Origin: Pseudomonas synxantha
GTDB lineage: Bacteria > Pseudomonadota > Gammaproteobacteria > Pseudomonadales > Pseudomonadaceae
Direction: 5' to 3'
NCBI RefSeq assembly: GCF_900105675.1
Contig: NZ_LT629786.1
Span: 1,798,001 to 1,862,000 of the forward strand
DNA length: 64,000 bases
The position numbers were made by a program, and so were the translations under genes. The notes beneath the pieces are model-generated. The model ran no database searches and was not told where the DNA came from. It saw only the letters and a list, made by a program, of their open reading frames with translations. Positions 34,560-42,403 of the stretch are shown piece by piece. Within the stretch, counting starts at the first letter, position 1. Every line of letters starts with the position of its first letter.

Positions 34560-37500
34560 TCACAATCTCAGGAACAACTTCTCATCCAGAGGCGCTGTGA
34601 TCCTGGCTCTGATTATTTTCTCCACGGTGCCATTTTTTCCTGCTTCGCGAATCAAGTCCTTTTGGGTTTTGAGCTGCTGGGATGCGATTTTCAGATGCGC
34701 AGCTGTGTAATCGGCGTGTGGCCAGTTTGCCTTTGGGTAGTGAAAGTGGGCATACCATATCGGTTTTTCTTGGCCTTTTTGGCGAACGGAGTATTCGGTG
34801 AAGAAATCACCACTCTCTGTAGGCGTGTCCCGCTTCACCAAGTTGATATCGACAAAACCATTGCGCCACAAGAAGTCTACATTTTCCGCAGTCGGCGGCT
34901 GAACCAGATAGCCGTCCGCCGCATGTTGGCGGGCTTTGTGCAGCAACTCTTCAGCGGTGGCTCGCCATCGTGCAACCAATTCGGCCGTTTCAGGCTTGGC
35001 GTGATGGCTGGCTTCGGCTTGCTCCGCCATTACCTTGAGTTGGCTGGCCGGTGCCTGCAGCATGTCGTACCAATCCTTGGGGGAAAGGTTGTCGCGTCGC
35101 AGCGGATCGGCAAGCTTCGTCTTCTGGAAGCGAATTGAACGTTCGATATTGACTGTGCCATCTATCAGCGCTTGTACCTCTCTCTTGTAGCTCGCCAAGG
35201 ACTTCGTGGGGGAAGACTCATGGGTCGTTTGTACGGGCTCAGCAGGGATGATTCTTACCCATCCACGACCATCCACATCCGAGTGGTCGCTGTAGCTCGC
35301 CACGGGTTGGCCGCTTTGTGGGTCGAGCACATCGACAATATCAAAAGTCTGACCGGGTTCCGGGGCGCGTAGGGTGCCGAGCAAGGTCTCCTTGTGTTCG
35401 GTCTTGAACACGCGTTGATTACGCGGTCTGGTCTGTTGGTCGCTGCGTGCGGGCGCTGCTGGAATCAGAAACTGCTCTTCTTCGACGACCTGGACCAACT
35501 CGGCCTCCGCTTCGGCGATGAGCTCATTGAGCACCTCGGTGAAACGCTGGTGGTATTGCGCCCGAAAGAGCTCCGGATACTCCTCCTGCATAAGAACGCT
35601 ATCGCTTAATACCTGTTTGTATTTAGTGATAATGGTAGTCAGTGTGGCATTGCGCTCGCTTAAGGTGTAGCCGGTGTATTGGCGCAGATCGTTAAAAGCG
35701 GCCATTTCGCTTTTCAGGGATTCTGTCAGGAAACGTTTCATTTGCAGGCGATTGGTTGCCTCTGCGCTGCGGGCTGGCCATGTTGTGGTCATTAGCTTGA
35801 GGAACGACATCCTGTTCAGTTTTGATGTCAGTATTCTGGCGGCGGGAGGGGCGGTGTAGCGCTCTTTGATGTACTCCTCGGCCTTTTTATTACCAAAGGG
35901 GGAGTCTTTCTTCCACTGATCAAATGCATCACTGACCGCCTGCCTCGACGCCAATAGATTCTCAGTAGCGTGATAGGCCACTTCGGACACCTCCATTGAC
36001 TCATCGTAAGCGATCCTGGAGCCGTTATTGGACTGCTGCATCAACTCCTCCAGCGAGGCGCCGTCCACTCCAATGTAGCGGGCGTCGTTGAACAGAGCCG
36101 TGTAAATATTATCTATTTCAATCAGGGCGTGCAGGATGCCTTGGTATATGGCAGAGCGGTCCTGTTTGAATTGGGACGAGTCGTCGATCCCGCCGATTTT
36201 TTTTGGCGCAATAATTTCAATGGTTTTTTCGCTGGCCGCCTTGAGGGCTTGTGTCAGCGGCTTGAGCGCCTGGAGTTGCTGGTCCAGATTACTCTTGAGC
36301 GCCTTGGTGACCTGGCACTGTTCCAGATAGGGCGCAAGAAATCGCTGTGCTGCATCCTCACTACTGGATAGGTTGCGAAGCGTCTTGAGCTTTTTTCGAG
36401 CGGTCTCGTACTCGGAGAGGCTGGTTTTGATCTTATCGATTTTGGTTGCATGGGACTCTGCCAATTTGGTCGCTTCCCGGAAGCTGCGCTTGTAGGTCGT
36501 TTTTACTTGTTTCTGCGCTTGCAGGTCTGCTATGACCGTCTCCTGCGGGCTCTTGTTTTTCAGCATTCCGCCCTTGAGCTTGGGGGCGACGTCAAAATAC
36601 CAACGACCCTGGGCATCGCGTTGTATGGGCGGCGCCGTACGTGCCTTGTTCTGTTCATCAATAACGAAAGGGCCGTCCAGGTCGATCGCTACGCGATACC
36701 AGTGATTGTCGATATTGGCGTACAACTTGTCGTTCACTTGGTACAGGCCTTTCTTGATACCTTCGGCGATGGGCGAGCCAGGGGCGGTCGGTGCCGTTAC
36801 TTTGAACGAGTCGATGTGCGCAAGCAGGCTTGGCGTCAAGCCTCGCGGGCTGGATAAGCGGATATCGATGGCCGTACCGTCGCCGCCAAAATTGCCGGAG
36901 GAGGGAGGCGTTGGGTCCTGATGGATCACAGCCTGGCGTGTTATTGGCTGATTGCTGTCGCGAGGGCGCGGACCGAGGCTGTCGGAATGGGCGTCCTGCT
37001 TGAAGTGTTCAAAGGACCGCGCTGGCTTGCCAGGCTCGCCGGTCGGAGCATGGGTCAGCGTCATGCCCAAATTGATCAGCAGGTCGATCACCGCTGAAGT
37101 CGGGTCCGGGTCGTTTGGTGTGGAGAGCCGCTTGATGTCTTCTTCGCTGTTGGCCAATTGCAATAACCAACCTGCCATCGCCCCGGGCCCACGCAATACC
37201 GGCAGCAATGTGTTGAACAACAGCCAGCCGAGTTCCTTGTGCGAGGCCCAGCGGCTTTCAGCGTCGGAGGAAGATTGGCCTTCTGCCAGGGTGATCAGGC
37301 TATTCGCGTTGGAGTGGAACCAATGCTTCATCAGGTCGCCGTTGAGCAGGTCTTGGCGTAGCGCGGTGGCGCCCGCATAACCGTCGACCGCAAGGGTCGT
37401 GGGCTTGGGCGTGGTGGGCGGGTCGAACTCATTGAATACGGAGTAGCGTGAAATATTCGGCGTGCGAAAACCGCCATTGCCATAGACCGCTCGGACCCGG

Positions 37501-39668
37501 TCATCCTTCAACCAGGCCAGAACGCTTTCTTGCAACGGGCCAGGCTTGCGGATGGCCTCCAGCAGTGCCTCGCGGCTGGCAAATTCGAGCAAGGCAGGCT
37601 TCATCTGCGGACGATAGAGCAGATGCGGGCCGCTGGTGGCGTTCAGCGGTTCGATCAAAAACATATTGTCGACCTGGTCCGGTGTGGCCCCCTGCTTGCG
37701 TACAAATGCCAGGGGGCGCACGGTGATCTCTTGTCCGTCTACCTGTTTGCTGCCCGCGCCAGGCTGGATGATCGCTTCAATAAAACGATAACCCTGGGTG
37801 CTGATGCCGGCCTCGCCCTTGAGTTTGAGTTCCAGCGCCTGCATGGCGAGCTGGATCGGCACCTGTTCGACAAAACGCGCGGTCCGATCCCGAGATAGCT
37901 CGGTGTCGCTGAGAAGTTCGCGCTTCAACAGTTGTGGGTAGTGCTGACCGATATCAACGCGGTTGATCAGGTTCTTGAGCATTTGCGGCATTTGCGGGTC
38001 GCTGACCGGTTGCCCTCGCAGATGAACCTCCATCTGCCCTTTGGGCAAGCCTGCTAGGTTTTCCAGGGCCATGTCGACCAGGCTCATCTTCACCCGTTCG
38101 ATGTAGCCGCTGCCCAGGTTACCTACGGCAACCTTGAACACCACTTCCACATCCTTCGCCGTGTAGCCCTTGCCGGACAATTGCTCGTCCAGCTGTTGCT
38201 CGGTATAGCTGCGGATATCGGGGATACCGTCGAGGAATGTACGGCCGTCGTTGCGCTTGACGCTACTGGCCAGTGCCAGTGAATGATGCCGATAGGTGTC
38301 GCGCTCCGCTTCGTTGGCGTTTTTGAGCCAGGCTGGCAAATTATCAAGCAGTCGCCCAACCTCGGCAGCATTCGCAGCATAGGCGCCGGTAAACCAGGGG
38401 CTCGGGTCGCTTGCCTGGGAAAATGCCTGTTCCAGCTGATCAAGCGTACCCGACGTCGGAAGATCAATGGACGCCACGTTTTCCACCATGGCATTGAGGA
38501 TGAGTGCCGCTTGTGTATCAAAAATGTTCGCGTCGGGCTCCTGGCGCTTCCAGTCAAGGCTATCGAAGACAAATGCTTTCTCCTGGTTTCGCCCCCAGGC
38601 TTGGCCGAATGCCTGTAATGAGTCATACGGTGTCACGACCCCAGCAGGGGTTGTATGCAACACCTGCGTACGACCGGCGACCTCTCGTGTGATTAACAGG
38701 TCAGGGCTGAACTGAGCGTATTGAGTGGCGCCGTGGCTTATGGTGGTATCGAGGATAAACACCTTGGCCGCAGCGTTTCCATGTGCAGCTTGGCGTTGCG
38801 CACGATCCGGGTAGGTTGCGACCTGATCGAGGGTTTGGCGTTGCAATTCAGTGAGCCCTGGCTGTTTCAACGCAGCGGTTCTGAGGGTGTCCCTGAGTGT
38901 GTCACTGAGCCATAGCCAACGGCTTGTCTCAGCGCCGAGGGTGTTTTGGGCGGAATACGCGTTGCCGGTGAAATGGCGAACCAGCGCTTGTTCGAACCCG
39001 CTCTTGAGCGTAGTTCGCAGGCTGCGGATGATCAGTTCAACGGCCTGCATATCGATGCCTGGCACCAGCGCTCCCGCCAAGGGCCCCGGCTTGAGCGTAT
39101 GGCCCGTGGCTTGATCAATCAGCGTGCAAGCCAGTGAGTGTCTATCGGTAAAGTCCAGCTCGCCGTCGCGGGTCAGGTATTCCAGGGCCAGGTCCAGCAA
39201 AGGGGTCAAGCAGTATTGGGGGGGGTTGTTGGAAATGGGTTCGGCCAGCGCTGTGTATTCAGGGTCAAACGCCAAGGTGGGGTACAGGTTTGTGATGGCG
39301 TCGCTGAGTAAGTTCGACACCACTGAGCGAAGCGTGGGCCGGCCAGCGAATTGGTGTGCGACCGTGTTGGCAGTGACGTCGGTAGCGGGCTGCGGTGTTG
39401 AAATCGTAACGGCAGGCGACGGGTTCAGCGGCACAAAGGTCAAGCCGGACCTGAGCGATGACGACCCCGCCGATACATCGTAATGAACGGTGGTATCGCG
39501 CCGGCGTCTGCGCAGTGATTGGTCGTGGCCTGTTTGGGGTGAGGCGTCGGAGTGGCTGCCAAGGGTTGTTTCGGACACTTCACCCGGCTTACGGGTAACG
39601 GGCGCAAGCGGTAAAGGGCTCAAGGTGTGGTCAAAAAGGCGGTTAGGGTGATTTCCATGGATCATCAT
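34560..39668 (-). CDS. Very large dermonecrotic-toxin-like protein (DUF6543 group)
   Basis: A 1702-aa protein that I place with the Pseudomonas DUF6543/dermonecrotic-toxin N-domain proteins by its general make-up; the match is from memory. There is no signal peptide. The N-terminal half is an alpha/beta region; a middle part (about 1080-1250) is helical and charged, likely coiled coil. The C-terminal 200 residues resemble the tail shared by these proteins (KADPLRR-like, ADGYLVQPPTAENVDFLWRN and FHYPKANWPHADYTAAHLK). No toxin active-site motif is recognised. ATG 39668 has AAGGA upstream. It is monocistronic, with no evident immunity gene or secretion system adjoining. Confidence 0.65.
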   Translation of the reverse strand: MMIHGNHPNRLFDHTLSPLPLAPVTRKPGEVSETTLGSHSDASPQTGHDQSLRRRRRDTTVHYDVSAGSSSLRSGLTFVPLNPSPAVTISTPQPATDVTANTVAHQFAGRPTLRSVVSNLLSDAITNLYPTLAFDPEYTALAEPISNNPPQYCLTPLLDLALEYLTRDGELDFTDRHSLACTLIDQATGHTLKPGPLAGALVPGIDMQAVELIIRSLRTTLKSGFEQALVRHFTGNAYSAQNTLGAETSRWLWLSDTLRDTLRTAALKQPGLTELQRQTLDQVATYPDRAQRQAAHGNAAAKVFILDTTISHGATQYAQFSPDLLITREVAGRTQVLHTTPAGVVTPYDSLQAFGQAWGRNQEKAFVFDSLDWKRQEPDANIFDTQAALILNAMVENVASIDLPTSGTLDQLEQAFSQASDPSPWFTGAYAANAAEVGRLLDNLPAWLKNANEAERDTYRHHSLALASSVKRNDGRTFLDGIPDIRSYTEQQLDEQLSGKGYTAKDVEVVFKVAVGNLGSGYIERVKMSLVDMALENLAGLPKGQMEVHLRGQPVSDPQMPQMLKNLINRVDIGQHYPQLLKRELLSDTELSRDRTARFVEQVPIQLAMQALELKLKGEAGISTQGYRFIEAIIQPGAGSKQVDGQEITVRPLAFVRKQGATPDQVDNMFLIEPLNATSGPHLLYRPQMKPALLEFASREALLEAIRKPGPLQESVLAWLKDDRVRAVYGNGGFRTPNISRYSVFNEFDPPTTPKPTTLAVDGYAGATALRQDLLNGDLMKHWFHSNANSLITLAEGQSSSDAESRWASHKELGWLLFNTLLPVLRGPGAMAGWLLQLANSEEDIKRLSTPNDPDPTSAVIDLLINLGMTLTHAPTGEPGKPARSFEHFKQDAHSDSLGPRPRDSNQPITRQAVIHQDPTPPSSGNFGGDGTAIDIRLSSPRGLTPSLLAHIDSFKVTAPTAPGSPIAEGIKKGLYQVNDKLYANIDNHWYRVAIDLDGPFVIDEQNKARTAPPIQRDAQGRWYFDVAPKLKGGMLKNKSPQETVIADLQAQKQVKTTYKRSFREATKLAESHATKIDKIKTSLSEYETARKKLKTLRNLSSSEDAAQRFLAPYLEQCQVTKALKSNLDQQLQALKPLTQALKAASEKTIEIIAPKKIGGIDDSSQFKQDRSAIYQGILHALIEIDNIYTALFNDARYIGVDGASLEELMQQSNNGSRIAYDESMEVSEVAYHATENLLASRQAVSDAFDQWKKDSPFGNKKAEEYIKERYTAPPAARILTSKLNRMSFLKLMTTTWPARSAEATNRLQMKRFLTESLKSEMAAFNDLRQYTGYTLSERNATLTTIITKYKQVLSDSVLMQEEYPELFRAQYHQRFTEVLNELIAEAEAELVQVVEEEQFLIPAAPARSDQQTRPRNQRVFKTEHKETLLGTLRAPEPGQTFDIVDVLDPQSGQPVASYSDHSDVDGRGWVRIIPAEPVQTTHESSPTKSLASYKREVQALIDGTVNIERSIRFQKTKLADPLRRDNLSPKDWYDMLQAPASQLKVMAEQAEASHHAKPETAELVARWRATAEELLHKARQHAADGYLVQPPTAENVDFLWRNGFVDINLVKRDTPTESGDFFTEYSVRQKGQEKPIWYAHFHYPKANWPHADYTAAHLKIASQQLKTQKDLIREAGKNGTVEKIIRARITAPLDEKLFLRL

Positions 39669-39958
39669 ATAGCTTCCTTGTCGTTGAGATCGTGCTCGGC
39701 GTAGCGATTTAACCCTGGGCGCATTGAGGCAACAGGTGAGCGGAAACTACCGACCAGCGCTTAACCATGAAATGGACAGCGGATAATCAACTGTTTCCGA
39801 AAGTGATGTATCGCCGGCAAATGCCGATGCTGCGCGGGCTCAAGCGGGGTGCGGCAATTATCGCAGCATGTAAATGGCCTGAAGGGTTGAAAGCAGGGTT
39901 TTAGGTTGATGCAACAATTTGACCTATCATGAGGTCTTTCCTCTGAACGACTGATGTT
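39669..39958. other. Divergent promoter spacer
   Basis: A 290-bp stretch between the large toxin-like gene and the DUF5629-type gene. It should hold both promoters; no repeat or RNA gene is recognised. Confidence 0.5.
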
Positions 39959-40255
39959 ATGACTGCCGAAACTGCGACCCTCACGACCGTCCTTGCCACC
40001 TGCGACATGCTTGAAATCGATGGCCTGCACGCCTTTGACTTCACGCTTGACGCCGCAAAGCTGCTGATCACCGCCATGGACGGCCGTGCTGAAAAACGCT
40101 GGGCATTCAACCTGGCCCAGGTCCAGGCGGCCAGGTTTGACGACACCCTGCAAAGCTGGACCCTGACCGGTGATTCAGGCGAGCACCGCCTGATCTGCAT
40201 GAGCGCCTTCACCGGCAACAATAACGATGAGGATCAAGCCGATGTTGATGCGTAA
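39959..40255 (+). CDS. Small protein, DUF5629-type
   Basis: A 98-aa soluble, acidic protein with strand-rich sequence (MLEIDGLHAFDFTLD, RWAFNLAQVQAARFD, WTLTGDSGEHRLICMSAF). It looks like the small Pseudomonas DUF5629 family; this naming is from memory. The ATG at 39959 has only a weak ribosome site. Its end overlaps the start of the lactonase gene by 14 bp in another frame, so the two are probably cotranscribed. Function unknown. Confidence 0.65.
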   Translation: MTAETATLTTVLATCDMLEIDGLHAFDFTLDAAKLLITAMDGRAEKRWAFNLAQVQAARFDDTLQSWTLTGDSGEHRLICMSAFTGNNNDEDQADVDA

Positions 40256-41417
40256 ATTCTGGCCCCTGTTGATGGCGGGCAGCGTCGGTGCCATGTCGGT
40301 GCAGGCTGCACCGGCTGACACCTATGAACTGTTGGTGGGCAGCTACACCGCCGGTACCAGCGAAGGGATCTACCGGCTGCAGTTTGACAGCCGAACCGGC
40401 CAGTTCAGCGGCCAGCCCGTACTGGCTGCCAAGACGGCCAACCCCTCGTGGTTGACGGTTTCCCAGGACCAGAAGTACCTGTTTGTGGTCAACGAGAACG
40501 GCCCGGGCCAGAAAGACCCGGTCGGCCGTGTCAGCAGCTACCGCATCGACCCAAAGAACTATCAGCTCACCCTGATCAACCAGGTTCAGAGCCTGGGCAA
40601 TGAGCCTACCCATTCCAGCGTCGCCGCCGATGGCCGCCACCTGTTCGTCGCCAATTATTCGGTGCTGGAAGACCCGGGCGGCAGCCTGGCGATCCTGCCG
40701 GTAGACGGCGAGGGCAAGCTCTCGGCCCCGGTGCAGTTGAGCGGGCACCCGGCCAGCCGGGTGAACCCTGAGCGCCAGGCCTCCAACCATGTGCATTCGG
40801 TGGTGTCGTCGCCGGATGGCAAGTATGTATTCGTACAGGACCTGGGGGCGGACAAGGTGTTTGTCTACCAATACGACCCCAAGGCCAATCACGAACTGCC
40901 GCTGACCCCCGCGAACCCGCCTTCGGTGCAGTTGCCGCCGGGCAGTGGCCCGCGCCACTTGCTGTTCAGCGCTGACGGCAAACACGCCTGGTTGACTACC
41001 GAGATGAGCGCCCAAGTCGCCGTGTTCGACTATAACGACGGCAAGCTGACGCAAACCCAGTTGCTGGACTATGCCGCCGGCCAACCGGTATCCGACAAGG
41101 CCGGTGCTGCGTTGCATGCTTCAAGCGATGGCAAGTTCCTCTATGTAAGCAACCGTGGCACGGCCAATCAGTTGCTGGTGTTCAGCATCGATCCGGCCAC
41201 CGCGCACCTCAAGGAAGTCCAGCGCCGCTCCGTCGAAGGTGATCACCCACGCGAGTTCAGCCTCGACCCCAGCGGCAAGTTCCTGCTGACCGCCAACCAG
41301 AAAAGCAATGAAATCGTGGTGATAGAACGCGACCCCAAGACTGGCCTGCTGGGTAAAACCGTGCAGAAGTTGCCGATCGATGCGCCCAGCGACATCAAGT
41401 TCCTGGTGCGTCAATAA
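40242..41417 (+). CDS. Periplasmic lactonase-family beta-propeller (Pgl-like)
   Basis: A 391-aa protein of the PF10282 seven-bladed lactonase family (related to 6-phosphogluconolactonase YbhE). A signal peptide (MLMRKFWPLLMAGSVGAMSVQAA) places it in the periplasm, so it is unlikely to be the cytoplasmic pentose-phosphate enzyme. Family features include LLVGSYTAGTSEGIY, GNEPTHSSVAADGRHLFVANY, GSGPRHLLFSADGKHAW and HPREFSLDPSGKFLLTANQ. ATG 40242 is chosen because GAGGAT lies 8 bases upstream; ATG 40227 is possible. A terminator follows. The real substrate is unknown. Confidence 0.87.
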   Translation: MLMRKFWPLLMAGSVGAMSVQAAPADTYELLVGSYTAGTSEGIYRLQFDSRTGQFSGQPVLAAKTANPSWLTVSQDQKYLFVVNENGPGQKDPVGRVSSYRIDPKNYQLTLINQVQSLGNEPTHSSVAADGRHLFVANYSVLEDPGGSLAILPVDGEGKLSAPVQLSGHPASRVNPERQASNHVHSVVSSPDGKYVFVQDLGADKVFVYQYDPKANHELPLTPANPPSVQLPPGSGPRHLLFSADGKHAWLTTEMSAQVAVFDYNDGKLTQTQLLDYAAGQPVSDKAGAALHASSDGKFLYVSNRGTANQLLVFSIDPATAHLKEVQRRSVEGDHPREFSLDPSGKFLLTANQKSNEIVVIERDPKTGLLGKTVQKLPIDAPSDIKFLVRQ

Positions 41418-41422
41418 GCCAC

Positions 41423-41443
41423 AGGCCCCGCATTGCGGGGCCT
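41423..41443 (+). terminator. Terminator-like hairpin after the lactonase gene
   Basis: AGGCCCCGCA and TGCGGGGCCT form a 10-bp stem six bases after the lactonase stop. The T-run after it is weak (GAGCCTTTG), but the stem is strong. Confidence 0.7.
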
Positions 41444-41573
41444 GAGCCTTTGTATTAATTGCATTGATAGCAGCTACTGTTTCAAAGCATTTCTAAGGTC
41501 AAACCCTCGGGCGTAAGTTGAGTTCCAAGGCCTCCACCGGCCACTCAACCAAACGAACACAAGGGTTACCGCC

Positions 41574-41753
41574 ATGAACTTGAATCTCTTCTCCATCATC
41601 GCTGCTTCCGCTGTTTCCGCCACCGTAGCATTGCCAGCCGCTGCCAGCGTGGAAGTCACCGGCAAAAAATCCAGCGTTACCGCCTATACCCAGAAATACC
41701 TGCAACAGAGCGCCAACTTCTACGCGGCGCTGGATCATAAAACCCAGGCTTAA
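41574..41753 (+). CDS. Small exported protein, 59 aa
   Basis: Short gene with ATG 41574, AAGGG about 9 bases upstream and TAA at 41751. The N-terminus MNLNLFSIIAASAVSATVALPAAAS is a good Sec signal peptide with cleavage near AAAS. The remaining about 34 residues are polar and helix-prone (TAYTQKYLQQSANFYAALDHKTQA). A strong palindrome 11 bp after the stop could end the transcript. The function and family are not recognised, but start, signal peptide and codon pattern support a real gene. Confidence 0.6.
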   Translation: MNLNLFSIIAASAVSATVALPAAASVEVTGKKSSVTAYTQKYLQQSANFYAALDHKTQA

Positions 41754-41760
41754 TGAAGAT

Positions 41761-41797
41761 CAAACTGTGGGAGGGGTAAGCCCCCTCCCACAGTTTG
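41761..41797. repeat. REP palindrome with 16-bp perfect stem
   Basis: CAAACTGTGGGAGGGG pairs with CCCCTCCCACAGTTTG around a 5-base loop. It lies between the convergent small exported gene and the GST gene and could serve as a terminator for both. Confidence 0.85.
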
Positions 41798-41809
41798 ATT
41801 GTGTTGGTT

Positions 41810-42403
41810 TTAAGATTTTGCCATTACTGCAACAAATAGCGGCGACTCAAGAAACCGCTGCAACCAAGCCTGCAATCGCCGATAGGGCGTAGCCGCAAAC
41901 CACTCTCGATCCACATGAGCAAACTGCCGTACAAATGGCGCCAGCGCCACATCCGCCAGGCTCAGGTGATCGGCGAGCAAATACTCCCGACTCGCCAGCA
42001 AATCCTCCAGCTTCTGCAAGAACACCTCGCCCTCGGCCCGATAATGTTCCATCGGCTGCCCCGGGTAGCGCTCGGCATACTTGTATCGATTCAATTGATG
42101 TTTGAACGCCTGATCATTCTCGGCTATCAGCGCCAATACCGCAGGGTTGCCCTTGAGCGCCCAATCATCAGGATCGTGCTGCGCCAGGGCCCATTGCATG
42201 ATGTCCAGGCTTTCTTCGAGCACTCGACCCTGCACGCTCAACACTGGCACCGTACCCTTGGGCGACAGCGCCAGCATCTCGGCCGGCTTGGCTTTCAGGC
42301 TGACTTCGACAATGCGCACCGCCACGCCTGAATAACGCAACGCCAGGCGTGCCCGCATCGCATAGGGGCAACGCCGGAACGAATACAGCAGCGCCTCGCT
42401 CAC
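41810..42403 (-). CDS. Glutathione S-transferase family protein
   Basis: A 197-aa two-domain GST. The N-terminal thioredoxin fold has the redox motif CPYA in FRRCPYAMRARLAL, like glutaredoxin-type or omega GSTs, and a cis-proline motif GTVPVLSV. The helical C-terminal domain has the LSLADVALAPFVRQFAHVD capping motif. The start is GTG at 42403, overlapping the sbcC stop by three bases, so it is probably translated with sbcCD. The link between a thiol transferase and SbcCD is not explained by known function. Substrate unknown. Confidence 0.88.
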   Translation of the reverse strand: MSEALLYSFRRCPYAMRARLALRYSGVAVRIVEVSLKAKPAEMLALSPKGTVPVLSVQGRVLEESLDIMQWALAQHDPDDWALKGNPAVLALIAENDQAFKHQLNRYKYAERYPGQPMEHYRAEGEVFLQKLEDLLASREYLLADHLSLADVALAPFVRQFAHVDREWFAATPYRRLQAWLQRFLESPLFVAVMAKS

